A DNA stretch of 64,000 nucleotides from Dechloromonas denitrificans (GCF_020510665.1 NZ_CP075187.1:2921001-2985000); one strand, 5' to 3'. Positions 9,642 through 17,867 are shown, counted from the first letter of the stretch. Program-made: numbers and translations. The notes: generated from the sequence alone by a model not told the origin.

Positions 9642-10841
9642 ATGTCAAATGCCTTGCCGCGAGAACATCTCCCTGCCGGCCATGTCATTTGCCAGGCAGG
9701 AACACCCGGCGATTCGGCCTACCTGATCGAAACTGGATCGGTCGAAGTCCTGTCGCAGGAAGGCATCCGTATTGCCGTCCTGAGCGCCGGCGAAATTTTT
9801 GGCGAAGTCGCCCTGCTCGACCAGTTGCCGCGAACGGCGACCGTCCTGACCCTGGCGCCGACCACCTTGATGCGCATTGAACGGGCACACGTCCAGGAAC
9901 TCCTCAAGCGAACCGATCCGGTCATCCGCCACCTGTTGATGCTCCTGCTCGAACGTTTCCGCAACCGCAGCGGCCACGAAAACATGCCGGGGCTCAATCC
10001 CGAGGCTGCCCTCGACAGCGACGCTGCCAACCTGACGCTGATGCTGGCCCAGGACCTGACCCATGCCATGGCCAACGGCCTGCTGGAACTGGCCTACCAA
10101 CCGCTGATCAGCCTGCCGGAACGCAACCTGATCGGCTTCGAGGCGCTCATCCGCTGGCAGCACCCGCTGCTCGGCAGTGTCATGCCGACCAAACTGATCA
10201 GCCTGGCCGAAAAGACCGGCCTGATCCACCCGCTCGGTCTGTGGGTCCTGCAACGTGCGATGAACGACTGGCCGGTCCTGCGCAGCTATTGCCAGCCCGG
10301 CGCACTCAATACGCCCTTCATCAGCGTCAATCTTTCACCGGCCGAACTGGGCAATCCGCAGATTGTCGAGTCGATTGCCCGCTTTCTCGACGAAGGCGGC
10401 ATTCCGCCCCATGAACTGCAAATCGAGCTGACCGAATCGGCCGTCATCGAAGACCTGCCGAGCGCCAAGGATGTATTGCAAAAACTGGCGGCAACGGGCG
10501 TCGCGATTGCCCTCGACGACTTCGGCACGGGCTACGCCAGCTTCGATTACCTCAACACCTTGCCGATTTCCTGCCTGAAAATCGACCAGACCTTCATCCA
10601 GGAAATACTGGTTTCTCCACGCCGGCGCGAAATTGTCCAGACCTCGGTCAATCTGGCCCGCTCGCTCGGCCTGATCAGCATTGCCGAAGGCATTGAAGAC
10701 GAGAGCACTTCGGATCTGCTGGTCGAACTCGGCTGCGGCATTGCCCAGGGCTACTTCTACGCCCGTCCGCTCAGTCTGCAGGCAATTCCGAAATGGCTGG
10801 ACGAAGCCCGCATCCTGGGGCGCGTCAGCCGCAGCGACTAA
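9642..10841 (+). CDS. Cyclic-nucleotide-binding domain + EAL phosphodiesterase
   Basis: 399 residues. An N-terminal CRP-like cNMP-binding domain (about 5-105) has the phosphate-binding-cassette pattern GEIFGEVALLDQLPRTATV. An EAL domain (about 140-390) has EALIRW, ELTESAVIED, DDFGTGYASFDYL, KIDQTFI and EGIED, the metal- and catalysis-associated residues of active c-di-GMP phosphodiesterases. There is no GGDEF domain. It probably hydrolyses c-di-GMP to pGpG under control of a cyclic nucleotide, or of another small ligand bound by the sensor. The ATG at 9642 is preferred over a TTG at 9633, because a GAG-containing ribosome site lies 9 nt before it. The gene ends 4 bp into the convergent gene. 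Confidence 0.88.
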   Translation: MSNALPREHLPAGHVICQAGTPGDSAYLIETGSVEVLSQEGIRIAVLSAGEIFGEVALLDQLPRTATVLTLAPTTLMRIERAHVQELLKRTDPVIRHLLMLLLERFRNRSGHENMPGLNPEAALDSDAANLTLMLAQDLTHAMANGLLELAYQPLISLPERNLIGFEALIRWQHPLLGSVMPTKLISLAEKTGLIHPLGLWVLQRAMNDWPVLRSYCQPGALNTPFISVNLSPAELGNPQIVESIARFLDEGGIPPHELQIELTESAVIEDLPSAKDVLQKLAATGVAIALDDFGTGYASFDYLNTLPISCLKIDQTFIQEILVSPRRREIVQTSVNLARSLGLISIAEGIEDESTSDLLVELGCGIAQGYFYARPLSLQAIPKWLDEARILGRVSRSD

Positions 10842-11263
10842 GCCTCGGCGGCGCGAAGCACCTCAGCCAGCCAGACTTTGGCTGGCTCGACCGAGGGAAA
10901 CACTGCCGATACCAGCAGGCCTTCATACATCGCACGATAGGTCGGCAACAGCAAGGCATAGCCCTCGACATCTGGCGCAATCACCCAGGCCAGGGCAAGC
11001 AAACGCGAACGCCCCTTGTTCTCGGCCACCGCCTGCCGTCCCGCCTTGATCACGTCGAGGCTCGAGACCATGGTATCGGTCAGGATGACGATCGAGCCCC
11101 ATGGTTTTCCCGTCGCTTCCAGTTGTTCAACCAGCGGCTGCGACTGCCGGCCGCACTCCTGATGCATTTCGATATTCCATGAGCCGCTGACCGTGGCAAT
11201 CAGAAACGGCCCCTCGACCACAGCCTGATACTGGCCGTGAGGCCGAAACAATTCATGCGGCAT
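10838..11263 (-). CDS. Conserved hypothetical, possible STAS/SpoIIAA-like fold
   Basis: 141 residues, not recognised with confidence. The pattern of short strands and amphipathic helices (FLIATVSGSWNIEMH, PWGSIVILTDTMVS, RLLALAWVIAPDVEG) resembles SpoIIAA-like/STAS proteins, but no signature motif is visible. A GGGAGAG ribosome site precedes the ATG at 11263. It is the last gene of the sensor kinase-LytTR-glutaredoxin unit, 35 bp after the glutaredoxin gene. It overlaps the convergent EAL gene by 4 bp at the stop codons. Confidence 0.6.
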   Translation of the reverse strand: MPHELFRPHGQYQAVVEGPFLIATVSGSWNIEMHQECGRQSQPLVEQLEATGKPWGSIVILTDTMVSSLDVIKAGRQAVAENKGRSRLLALAWVIAPDVEGYALLLPTYRAMYEGLLVSAVFPSVEPAKVWLAEVLRAAEA

Positions 11264-11298
11264 GTCACTCTCCCTGAATATGCGTTGCCGGCCCGAAA

Positions 11299-11811
11299 CT
11301 ATCCCTTCAACCAGGGCTTCAACAGCTGACGCAAAGCAGCTTCGTTATAGCCGTTGATCAACGCTTCGCCAACCACGATCAGCGGAACACCGTTACCCCC
11401 CAGTTTCCGGTGCTCGCTGAGCGCACTCGAACTCTGCTCGATATCGCGTTCGGTATAGCGAATCCCGTTCGCCTGAAAGAACGCCCGCGTCATCTTGCAG
11501 TAGCCGCACCATTCGGTGGCATAAAGGATAACTTCCGGCTGACCGGCCTCGGCCGACATCGCCATCGGCGCCGTCTTCGCCTGCCAGTAAGGGCGGCCAA
11601 ACCAGAGCAGCAAGACACTGATCAGCAGGAGCATCAACCAGCGGCCGGCACCGCGGCTTGTTTCGCTGGAAGCCGGCAACGGGCGCAGGCTGGCCGGAGC
11701 CGATTCACGACCGGATTTGGCATACGCCCTGGAACATGACGGACACTGCCAATCCGGCGCCTGGTCGCTACTTTTCCGGATGTAGGCGCAATGGGGACAA
11801 ATCTGGCTCAA
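11299..11811 (-). CDS. Zinc-ribbon, single-TM, glutaredoxin-domain protein
   Basis: 170 residues starting with TTG at 11811, chosen because AGGAAGG lies 5 nt upstream and the frame above it is inside the response-regulator gene. A zinc ribbon comes first (CPHC at about 5-8 and CPSC at about 23-26). A linker and one membrane helix (about 56-72, LMLLLISVLLLWFG) follow, then a glutaredoxin domain (about 92-170) with the redox pair CGYC (ATEWCGYCKMTR) and the cis-Pro segment GVPLIV. The orientation of the glutaredoxin domain is not certain. It lies 22 bp after the LytTR regulator gene and is likely co-expressed with it. Similar DUF4124/GrxC-like proteins exist, but the substrate is unknown. Confidence 0.8.
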   Translation of the reverse strand: MSQICPHCAYIRKSSDQAPDWQCPSCSRAYAKSGRESAPASLRPLPASSETSRGAGRWLMLLLISVLLLWFGRPYWQAKTAPMAMSAEAGQPEVILYATEWCGYCKMTRAFFQANGIRYTERDIEQSSSALSEHRKLGGNGVPLIVVGEALINGYNEAALRQLLKPWLKG

Positions 11812-11833
11812 GTCAGCCTTCCTTTCAATGAAA

Positions 11834-12610
11834 TCATGACTGCAGAACCAGGGCTTTGGCCGGCGCCCACTGCCGGCGACTAACCGGCAATCGATCCGGC
11901 ACGCCACTGAGCAATGCCCAGCCATAAGCCTCCGCATCGTCGCCGGCTGCTTTTTCAAAACCGGCGATGGCTGTCCGGGCAACCAGCACGGCCCGATGCA
12001 GGCGAATAAAACGTTCGGCAAACTCGGCTTCAAGATGCGTCAGGCTATCGTCGAGCAGATATTCGCGGTCGACCGTCCGGGCGGTGACATATTTGGTGTC
12101 GGCCCGGAAATAAAGCACCTCGGCCACCGGCACCAGCAGCAAGCGGCCCCGCTCGTGCGACGACAGATGGCTTCGTCCGCTGCCGCGTACCTTGTGCCCG
12201 ATGTCGGCCAGCAGGGCGGCATCCGGCAACGGGTTACCGACTTTCTGCAAGGCGGTCAGCAGGCGCTGGGTACGCACCGGTTTGAGCAGGTAATCGAGCG
12301 CATTCAGGTCAAATGCCTGGACTGCGTAATTGTCATAAGCCGTGGTAAAAATGACCGCCACCGGCCGGGCCAGCGAGCCGAGGTGACCCGCCAGCTCGAT
12401 GCCGTCCATCCCCGGCATGCGAATATCGGCCAGCACGACGTCGACCGCGTGATCACGCAAAAAATCGAGCGCCGCCAGGCCATTGCCGGCCTCACCGACA
12501 ATCTCGGTCGGCAGCTGGCTGGCGATGTCGCCGAGCAGCTCGCGCAAGCGAGCCCGAGCCAGCGGCTCGTCATCGACGATCAGGATTTTCAAGCGGCTTT
12601 CTGACGGCAT
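11834..12610 (-). CDS. LytTR-family response regulator (AlgR/LytT-like)
   Basis: 258 residues. The receiver domain (about 6-125) has the acidic pair D13/D14, phospho-acceptor D62 (VVLADIRMPGMDG), the Thr of IFTTAYD and the Lys of LLKPV. A C-terminal LytTR DNA-binding domain (about 150-245) has VLYFRADTKYVTARTVDREYLLDDSL and FIRLHRAVLV. It is a DNA-binding regulator paired with the upstream kinase, whose gene it overlaps by 22 bp if ATG at 12610 is used. A TTG at codon 7 would give the TTGA overlap used elsewhere in this genome. The ATG has no clear Shine-Dalgarno, so the start is uncertain. Confidence 0.93.
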   Translation of the reverse strand: MPSESRLKILIVDDEPLARARLRELLGDIASQLPTEIVGEAGNGLAALDFLRDHAVDVVLADIRMPGMDGIELAGHLGSLARPVAVIFTTAYDNYAVQAFDLNALDYLLKPVRTQRLLTALQKVGNPLPDAALLADIGHKVRGSGRSHLSSHERGRLLLVPVAEVLYFRADTKYVTARTVDREYLLDDSLTHLEAEFAERFIRLHRAVLVARTAIAGFEKAAGDDAEAYGWALLSGVPDRLPVSRRQWAPAKALVLQS

Positions 12611-13602
12611 GGCAGGATGATGCGGACCTCGTAACGTTGATCGCCCGTCTCGATTTCAAGCCGGGCTTCGAGATCGTAATACAAGGCCAGGCGTTCCCGG
12701 ATATTGGCAACGGCAATCTGGTTGCCAGCGGCATGCTGGACCTGACCGACGGTCGGATTGGCAATGGCGATCCACAGAGCATCGCCACGCTGATTGATCT
12801 CGATCCGAACCGTACCGCCATCGGGCGCCGGCTCGATGCCGTGATAAACGGCATTTTCCAGCAAGGGCTGCAGCATCAATGGCGGAATTGGCAGGCCCAT
12901 GAAAACTGGGCCGATTTGCCAGTCGACCGCAAGACGCTCGCCCAGACGCAGATGTTCCAGTTCGAGATATTGCTTGCCGAGCGCGATTTCATCGGCCAGG
13001 CTGACCAGTTCGCCGGGGTCGCGCATCGCCGCACGAAACAGGTCGGAAAGCGACTCCAGCGCCGCCTCGGCTTGCTGCGGCCGGGCGCGGATCAGCGACA
13101 GCACGGCATTCAATGAATTGAACAGGAAATGCGGCCGGATACGGGCATTCAGCGCGGCCAGCCGGGCCTCGCTCTGGGCCGGCGAGAAAGCCCGGGCACG
13201 CAATTCGAAATAGCCGAGCAGAAACGCCGCGGCAATCATCGCCAGCAAGGCCGCACGGCCCGGACTCACCGCATCGCTCAAGGCGATTGACTGCCAGTAG
13301 GCAAAAAGCACGAGGGCAAGAGTACCGGCCAGCGCCAGGACCAGCGCCTGCCCGAGGCGCAGCGGCAGGCGCCAGAGCAGATCACGGACGAAGGCCAGCA
13401 AGCCGAGGCAAATCAGCAGCAAGGGCTCGACGATGGCCGCCAGGTCAATGTAACTCGCCAGCCAGCCGGACAATCCGGGCGACATCACGAGGGCCGCAAC
13501 CAGCGCCAGCCCGTTGATTCCGAGCAAGGCGCGCAGCATCACCCCGAAATTACGCCAGTCGGGCAGGGGGTGCGTCGCGGGAAAGTGCCGTATACTTGTC
13601 AT
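12589..13602 (-). CDS. LytS/AlgZ-type sensor histidine kinase
   Basis: 337 residues. Four membrane helices in the N-terminal half (about 20-130) are followed by the His_kinase phospho-acceptor block RIRPHFLFNSLNAVLSLI and a C-terminal HATPase with PLLENAVYHGIEP (N box) and VANIRERLALYYD. This is the HisKA-less HPK8 class (LytS/AlgZ/YehU). It probably phosphorylates the LytTR regulator encoded directly downstream. The ATG at 13602 lies 45 bp from the divergent argH start; the frame continues upstream only as antisense to argH. Confidence 0.92.
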   Translation of the reverse strand: MTSIRHFPATHPLPDWRNFGVMLRALLGINGLALVAALVMSPGLSGWLASYIDLAAIVEPLLLICLGLLAFVRDLLWRLPLRLGQALVLALAGTLALVLFAYWQSIALSDAVSPGRAALLAMIAAAFLLGYFELRARAFSPAQSEARLAALNARIRPHFLFNSLNAVLSLIRARPQQAEAALESLSDLFRAAMRDPGELVSLADEIALGKQYLELEHLRLGERLAVDWQIGPVFMGLPIPPLMLQPLLENAVYHGIEPAPDGGTVRIEINQRGDALWIAIANPTVGQVQHAAGNQIAVANIRERLALYYDLEARLEIETGDQRYEVRIILPCRQKAA

Positions 13603-13647
13603 TCTCTGTGCAATTTGCGCCTGATTTCCCGATTCTAGACCAAAGAC

Positions 13648-15036
13648 ATGACTTCCAACGCCACGCAATACACCTGGGCCGGACGCTTCTCCGAGCCGGT
13701 TTCCGATCTCGTCAAACGCTACACCGCTTCCGTCGACTTCGACCAGCGCATGTGGCGCCAGGATATCCGCGGCTCGCTGGCGCACGCCCGCATGCTGGCC
13801 AAGCAGGGCATCATCGCCGCCGCCGACCTGGCCGACATCGAGCGCGGCATGGCCATCGTCACCGAGGAAATCGAGTCGGGCAAGTTCGAATGGTCGCTCG
13901 ACCTCGAAGACGTGCATCTGAATATCGAAAAGCGCCTGACGGCATTGGTCGGCGATGCCGGCAAGCGCCTGCACACCGGCCGCTCGCGCAACGACCAGGT
14001 GGCCACCGACATCCGTCTCTACCTGCGTGACGCAATCGACGATATCCAGCTGCTGCTCAAGGCTTTCCGCGGTGCACTGGTCGATTTGGCCGAAAAAGAA
14101 GCGTCGACCGCGATGCCCGGCTTCACGCACCTGCAGGTCGCCCAGCCGGTCACCTTCGGCCACCACATGCTGGCCTATTTCGAAATGTTCGGCCGCGACG
14201 GCGAGCGCTTCGCCGACTGCCGCAAGCGCGTCGCCCGTCTGCCGCTGGGCGCTGCCGCACTGGCCGGCACGACCTACCCGATCGACCGCGAATTCGTCGC
14301 CGAGCAGCTCGGTTTCGAAGGCGTCTGCGAGAACTCGCTGGACGCCGTCTCCGACCGCGACTTCGCCATCGAATTCACCTCGGCCTGCGCGCTGCTGATG
14401 ATGCACATCAGCCGCCTGTCCGAAGAACTGGTGATGTGGATGAGCCCGCGCGTCGGCTTCATCCAGATTGCCGACCGCTTCTGCACCGGCTCGTCGATCA
14501 TGCCGCAGAAGAAGAACCCGGACGTTCCCGAACTGGCACGCGGCAAGACCGGCCGCGTCTATGGCCAGCTGATGAGTCTGCTGACCCTGATGAAGTCGCA
14601 GCCGCTGGCCTACAACAAGGACAACCAGGAAGATAAAGAGCCGCTGTTCGACGCCGTCGACACCGTCACCGACACCCTGCGTATCTTCGCCGACATGGCC
14701 GGCGGCATCACGGTGCGCGCCGACAACATGAAGGCCGCGCTGACCCAGGGCTTCGCCACGGCGACCGACCTCGCCGACTACCTGGTCAAGAAGGGCCTGC
14801 CTTTCCGCGACGCGCACGAAGCGGTCGGCCACGCCGTCAAGGCCGCCGAAGCCAAAGGCGTCGACCTGCCGCAACTGACGCTGGAAGAAATCCGCGCCTT
14901 CTGCCCGCAGGTGGAAAACGACGTTTTCGCGGTGTTGACCGTGGAAGGCTCGCTGGCCAGCCGCAACCACATCGGCGGCACCGCACCGGAACAGGTCAAG
15001 GCCGCCGTCATCCGGGCCCGCCAGCGCCTCGGCTAA
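13648..15036 (+). CDS. argH: Argininosuccinate lyase
   Basis: 462 residues. It splits argininosuccinate into arginine and fumarate in the last step of arginine synthesis. Fumarase/aspartase superfamily signatures are plain: [21 protein letters not shown](V)AQP, and the flexible catalytic loop [12 protein letters not shown] with the active-site serines near 282-283. The length is typical (455-465). It is single-gene and divergent from the LytS-type kinase gene, and is followed by a strong intrinsic terminator. Confidence 0.98.
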   Translation: MTSNATQYTWAGRFSEPVSDLVKRYTASVDFDQRMWRQDIRGSLAHARMLAKQGIIAAADLADIERGMAIVTEEIESGKFEWSLDLEDVHLNIEKRLTALVGDAGKRLHTGRSRNDQVATDIRLYLRDAIDDIQLLLKAFRGALVDLAEKEASTAMPGFTHLQVAQPVTFGHHMLAYFEMFGRDGERFADCRKRVARLPLGAAALAGTTYPIDREFVAEQLGFEGVCENSLDAVSDRDFAIEFTSACALLMMHISRLSEELVMWMSPRVGFIQIADRFCTGSSIMPQKKNPDVPELARGKTGRVYGQLMSLLTLMKSQPLAYNKDNQEDKEPLFDAVDTVTDTLRIFADMAGGITVRADNMKAALTQGFATATDLADYLVKKGLPFRDAHEAVGHAVKAAEAKGVDLPQLTLEEIRAFCPQVENDVFAVLTVEGSLASRNHIGGTAPEQVKAAVIRARQRLG

Positions 15037-15055
15037 ACCACCGAATCAACAACAG

Positions 15056-15084
15056 AACCGCCGGCTCAACCCGGCGGTTTTTTT
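15056..15084 (+). terminator. Intrinsic terminator of argH
   Basis: A 9-bp perfect stem AACCGCCGG / CCGGCGGTT with a 6-nt loop is followed by a run of seven T. It begins 19 bp after the argH stop. Confidence 0.9.
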
Positions 15085-15170
15085 GCGCCATTAATATTAG
15101 TGGTTTATTATATACGTGGTTGCCAATACAGCGCAGCCAACCCCAACAATAACCACCAAGGAAGATCAGC

Positions 15171-15548
15171 ATGTACGCCACCGTTGTCGACAGCACCCCG
15201 CGCATCAAGGTCACCACCAGCAAGTTCGAGGCCGACTATGCCCTCGACGGTTCGCTGATGAATCCGCTGGAAGCCTTCTACGCCTCACTGGCCGCCTGCG
15301 CCGCCGTGTTCGCCAAGAAAGCCTGCAAGGCGCTGGGCACTTCCGCCGCCGGCATCGAAATCAATTGCAAACCCTTCGCCGGCCCCGGCGGCCCGCTGAC
15401 GCTCGCCAAGTTCAAGACCGAAGTCCGCTTCCCCGCAGGCTTCACGGCCGAGCAGAAAGCCGCTGTGCTGGACAGCATCGTGCATTGCGCGGTCAAGGAA
15501 GTCGTCGCCGACGGCCCAAATATCGAGTTTCTGGTCGAAGAAGTCTGA
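15171..15548 (+). CDS. OsmC/Ohr-family protein
   Basis: 125 residues with the OsmC fold pattern: NPLEAFYASLAACAAVFAKKAC around the N-terminal redox Cys, and a second conserved Cys in DSIVHCAVKEV. Members reduce organic hydroperoxides or act as small thiol-based detoxifying proteins. This one is of the short YhfA-like type, and its peroxidase activity is not certain. The upstream 86 bp contain an AT-rich patch (ttattatatac) that may include the -10. Its intrinsic terminator is interrupted by the IS4 element beginning 35 bp downstream. Confidence 0.85.
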   Translation: MYATVVDSTPRIKVTTSKFEADYALDGSLMNPLEAFYASLAACAAVFAKKACKALGTSAAGIEINCKPFAGPGGPLTLAKFKTEVRFPAGFTAEQKAAVLDSIVHCAVKEVVADGPNIEFLVEEV

Positions 15549-15565
15549 GTTTTCCGCCCCATGAA

Positions 15566-15582
15566 AAAGCCCGCCAATCGGC
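15566..15582 (+). terminator. Left half of the osmC terminator, split by IS4 element
   Basis: AAAAAGCCCGCC followed by loop bases AATC and GGC is the ascending arm of an intrinsic terminator. The descending arm GGCGGGCTTTTT lies 1.4 kb away at 17003-17014, on the far side of the insertion. The last ten bases, GCCAATCGGC (15573-15582), mirror GCCTTATGGC at 16996-17005. Confidence 0.7.
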
Positions 15583-15595
15583 TAATGCAGTTCAG

Positions 15596-16915
15596 TTAAG
15601 GCTCTTTTAGGTGACGAACGGCGTAACGAGCCGGTCTGGCTTTGACGACACGGGGGCATTTTCGCCCCCGTCGTTTTTCCACGATAGCCATCTGCAACTG
15701 CAAACGCAGGCGTGCCAGATGGGACGGCAGTTTCCCCGAACTCATTCCCGCCGCCCAGATCAGTTCGTGCTGGATGATGTGCAGTGCGCGCAGGAAGCTC
15801 AGATCGGTCGGAGCGACGCGCGCTTCAGTGGCCGCCTTGGCGATTTCAAATCTGATCAGGTTGTAGGCAATTAAGGCCCCCCAGATTTCCTGATTGACCC
15901 CTTCGGGCAAACGCGAGCGCAAGGTCAGCGCTTCGCCCAGCATCGATTGCTTGAGCTCGCGGTAGCTGGTTTCAATTTCCCAGCGCCGGCGATAGCAGTC
16001 CGCCAGATCCTGCGCTTTGAAGCGGCGGCGATCGAACAATGAGGTCAGCAGTACCCGGCTTTGACCATTGGCCGACTCGACTCGAATGGCACGGGCCTCC
16101 CAGGCCTCGGGCAGATCAGGGACCTTGACGCGCGCTTGAGGAGATATACGCAAACGAACCCGACAATCCTCGGGCGTTCCCGACAGGACTTCGTATTGCG
16201 TGTTGGACTTGGCGGGGATCAGGTAATGCCGCTCGGTGCCCGCAGCACTCAAGCCCAACAATATTTCCGCAGAAACAAAGCCCTTGTCGAAGACGGTCAG
16301 GGAATGGTCCTCGATCCGACCGATCAGCGCCTTGGCGTAAAGCATTTCGTTCTGGCCGTATTGGCCAAACTCGATGGCCGAGACCAGATGGGTGGGCAGT
16401 GCCGTCAGGCTGACGGCACGCACCTGAGGATAGGAGGCCACTTTGCCGCTGGCGTAGCGTTGGGCACCAAAGAATTCGCGGTTCTCGGGGCTGTCCGGCA
16501 CCCGAAAGGTGGTGCCATCGACCGCCCATAGCGAAAGTCCCTTCCACTGATTCGCGACCTTCTCCTGTGCGCACCAGGCTTGGGCCGTTTGCTCGAACAA
16601 CCATTGCAGCGGGGCTTGGCCAAGGCGAGCCCGCGCCTGCGTGATCGCACTCTTGCAGACCGCCTCGATTCGGGTGTCGGGCAAGGCCAGATCCAGGGTG
16701 CTGAGTACTTCTTCCATCGACTGGCGACGAAACAATGCCAGGGCGATCACCAGCCAGACCACTTGCTCCGCCGGCAAACGACGGCGGTGAACACTCGCCA
16801 CCCCATGCGCGCTGAGCGCCTGCTCAATCCACTCATACGGCAAATGAGCCGCCAGACGATCGAATCCGATCGTCGGCATGACATCTGTCGTAATGGAGAG
16901 CTGGCTGGACAACAT
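15596..16915 (-). CDS. IS4-family DDE transposase
   Basis: 439 residues from ATG at 16915; a GTG at 16978 would add 21 residues, but it lies inside a hairpin at the element end. The catalytic triad is visible: D in LWAVDGTTFRVPD, D in LTVFDKGFVS, and E in the signature YRRRWEIETSYRELK, which fits the Y-(2)-R-(3)-E-(6)-K box of the IS4 family. The C-terminal CPRVVKARPARY resembles IS4 itself. It catalyses cut-and-paste movement of the surrounding element. The stop codon is inside the left inverted repeat. Confidence 0.95.
   Translation of the reverse strand: MLSSQLSITTDVMPTIGFDRLAAHLPYEWIEQALSAHGVASVHRRRLPAEQVVWLVIALALFRRQSMEEVLSTLDLALPDTRIEAVCKSAITQARARLGQAPLQWLFEQTAQAWCAQEKVANQWKGLSLWAVDGTTFRVPDSPENREFFGAQRYASGKVASYPQVRAVSLTALPTHLVSAIEFGQYGQNEMLYAKALIGRIEDHSLTVFDKGFVSAEILLGLSAAGTERHYLIPAKSNTQYEVLSGTPEDCRVRLRISPQARVKVPDLPEAWEARAIRVESANGQSRVLLTSLFDRRRFKAQDLADCYRRRWEIETSYRELKQSMLGEALTLRSRLPEGVNQEIWGALIAYNLIRFEIAKAATEARVAPTDLSFLRALHIIQHELIWAAGMSSGKLPSHLARLRLQLQMAIVEKRRGRKCPRVVKARPARYAVRHLKEP
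15651..15678 (+). terminator. Inward-facing terminator-like hairpin inside IS4 element (left side)
   Basis: CGGGGGC - loop ATTTTC - GCCCCCG, then TCG and five T, on the plus strand. It is antisense to the 3' end of the transposase gene, so it would stop plus-strand transcription entering from osmC. Confidence 0.55.
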
Positions 16916-16961
16916 CGTTCGCCACGTTAACCATTCGGCGAACTGTCCACAAGCCCCAAAA

Positions 16962-16994
16962 TGAAAAATGCCGCTCACCTAAGTGAACGGCATT
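16962..16994 (-). terminator. Inward-facing terminator-like hairpin at right end of IS4 element
   Basis: Arms 16967-16978 and 16983-16994 pair at 11 of 12 positions with a 4-nt loop. Read on the minus strand, the hairpin is followed by a T-run (tttttcatttt). It overlaps the right inverted repeat and would block minus-strand transcription entering the transposase from outside. Confidence 0.5.
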
Positions 16995-16995
16995 A

Positions 16996-17015
16996 GCCTT
17001 ATGGCGGGCTTTTTA
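16996..17015 (+). terminator. Right half of split terminator
   Basis: GCCTTATGGC then GGGCTTTTTA directly follows the IS4 element. GGCGGGCTTTTT is the exact complement of AAAAAGCCCGCC at 15566-15575. The loop bases are TTAT rather than the AATC seen on the left. Confidence 0.65.
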
Positions 17016-17210
17016 TTTATGGCGTGCACAAAGACGGAAGCTACCGATTCCTCTCTGGCCTTGAACCGGACGACCACCGGACACCATTGCCAAGCCACAT
17101 CAAGACCCTCCCGAAGAATATTTTTGACTGAGCAAACAGGCGACTCCAAGGCGTACAGAATCTTTCCACGCCCAACCCAAAAGATTCAAAACTGCAAAAA
17201 TAATATTCTA

Positions 17211-17238
17211 TTGTTAAATTCAATAAAAATGTTAATAT
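17211..17238 (+). promoter_or_regulatory. Putative sigma-70 promoter of the chemotaxis cluster
   Basis: TTGTTA (17211-17216) and TAATAT (17233-17238) are separated by 16 bp within an AT-rich stretch unusual for this genome. The -10 ends 8 bp before the ATG at 17247, so the transcript would be nearly leaderless, or translation starts at the second ATG (17262). No sigma-28 (FliA) type site was seen. Confidence 0.5.
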
Positions 17239-17246
17239 GAACAAAA

Positions 17247-17867
17247 ATGACAACCCAAGCCATGAAAACCAATCCAACCATCCCTGCGACCTGCTCGACC
17301 AGCGAAGCTGCCAAGATCCTCGGCATCAGCGTTCGTGCCGCCCAACTCTGGGTTGAAAATGGCCTGCTGCAAGCTTGGAAAACACCGGGCGGGCATCGCC
17401 GTATCCTGCGCAACTCACTCGCCCAGCTGGTTGAACAGCAAAAAATTCCGGCCAACCTGGAGAGCGAGGATGCTCTCTCAATCCGGATCATCGAAACCCG
17501 ACAGAACGACCGCGATGAACTCGGCCGTTTGCTGTTCTCAGCCTTCCCGAATAGCGATATCCAGCTCTCGGCAACCGCCATGGAAAGCTTATTAAGCCTC
17601 GGCGAAAAAGCACCGGATGTACTGATCGCCAACCTCGAAACGCTTGATTTACAGAGTCTGCAGCAACGCGGTGATGTCACCGGTACGGCACCACTCGCAG
17701 GTACCTTGCTGATTGCACTCGCCCCGAAGCATGACGCAATCACCGGGCTGCGCCAGCAATTGCCCACCGAACTCATCCTGCTCGGCAAACCGGTCAGCCA
17801 GGACGCGTTGCTACCTCTGATCCGCGCTTTTATCCAGGGGCGCCAAAACCAACGGAGAAAAGCATGA
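17247..17867 (+). CDS. Excisionase/MerR-type HTH fused to a degenerate receiver domain
   Basis: 206 residues. An N-terminal helix-turn-helix of the excisionase/MerR type (about 16-62: [25 protein letters not shown], then [10 protein letters not shown]) is joined to a C-terminal domain (about 77-197) with CheY-like periodicity. The conserved strand-5 Lys-Pro is kept (LILLGKPV, K181-P182). The phospho-acceptor position reads DVLIANLE, so the Asp is replaced by Asn129, and the N-terminal acidic pair is lost (IRIIETRQ). It probably binds DNA without phosphorylation control. It is the first gene of the che cluster and overlaps the next gene as ATGA, so it may autoregulate the operon. The receiver assignment is inference from the pattern. 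Confidence 0.75.
   Translation: MTTQAMKTNPTIPATCSTSEAAKILGISVRAAQLWVENGLLQAWKTPGGHRRILRNSLAQLVEQQKIPANLESEDALSIRIIETRQNDRDELGRLLFSAFPNSDIQLSATAMESLLSLGEKAPDVLIANLETLDLQSLQQRGDVTGTAPLAGTLLIALAPKHDAITGLRQQLPTELILLGKPVSQDALLPLIRAFIQGRQNQRRKA

Larger units (their letters stand above)
15583..16995 (-). mobile_element. IS4-family insertion sequence, 1413 bp
   Basis: Bounded by terminal inverted repeats that match at 15 of 18 positions: left TAATGCAGTTCAGTTAAG, and right, read inward, TAATGCCGTTCACTTAGG. Both resemble the IS4 terminus. The size is close to IS4 (about 1.4 kb), and one transposase gene fills it. The flanks are 10-mers GCCAATCGGC and GCCTTATGGC, which agree at the outer three bases on each side and differ in all four centre bases, so there is no exact target duplication. 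The element lies in the loop of an intrinsic terminator between osmC and the chemotaxis cluster. It looks intact and possibly active. Confidence 0.88.

Noticed and set aside
13603-14970. Upstream extension of the LytS-type kinase frame to 793 codons
   Set aside because: The extension is exactly antisense to argH and has no signal or domain. The kinase begins at 13602 with its membrane helices.
15573-17005. Exact target-site duplication for the IS4 element
   Set aside because: The flanking 10-mers agree at only six of ten bases; reported as mismatched flanks instead.
17161-17246. FliA (sigma-28) promoter before the che cluster
   Set aside because: No TAAA-N15-GCCGATAA-like match; the TTGTTA/TAATAT pair is a better explanation.
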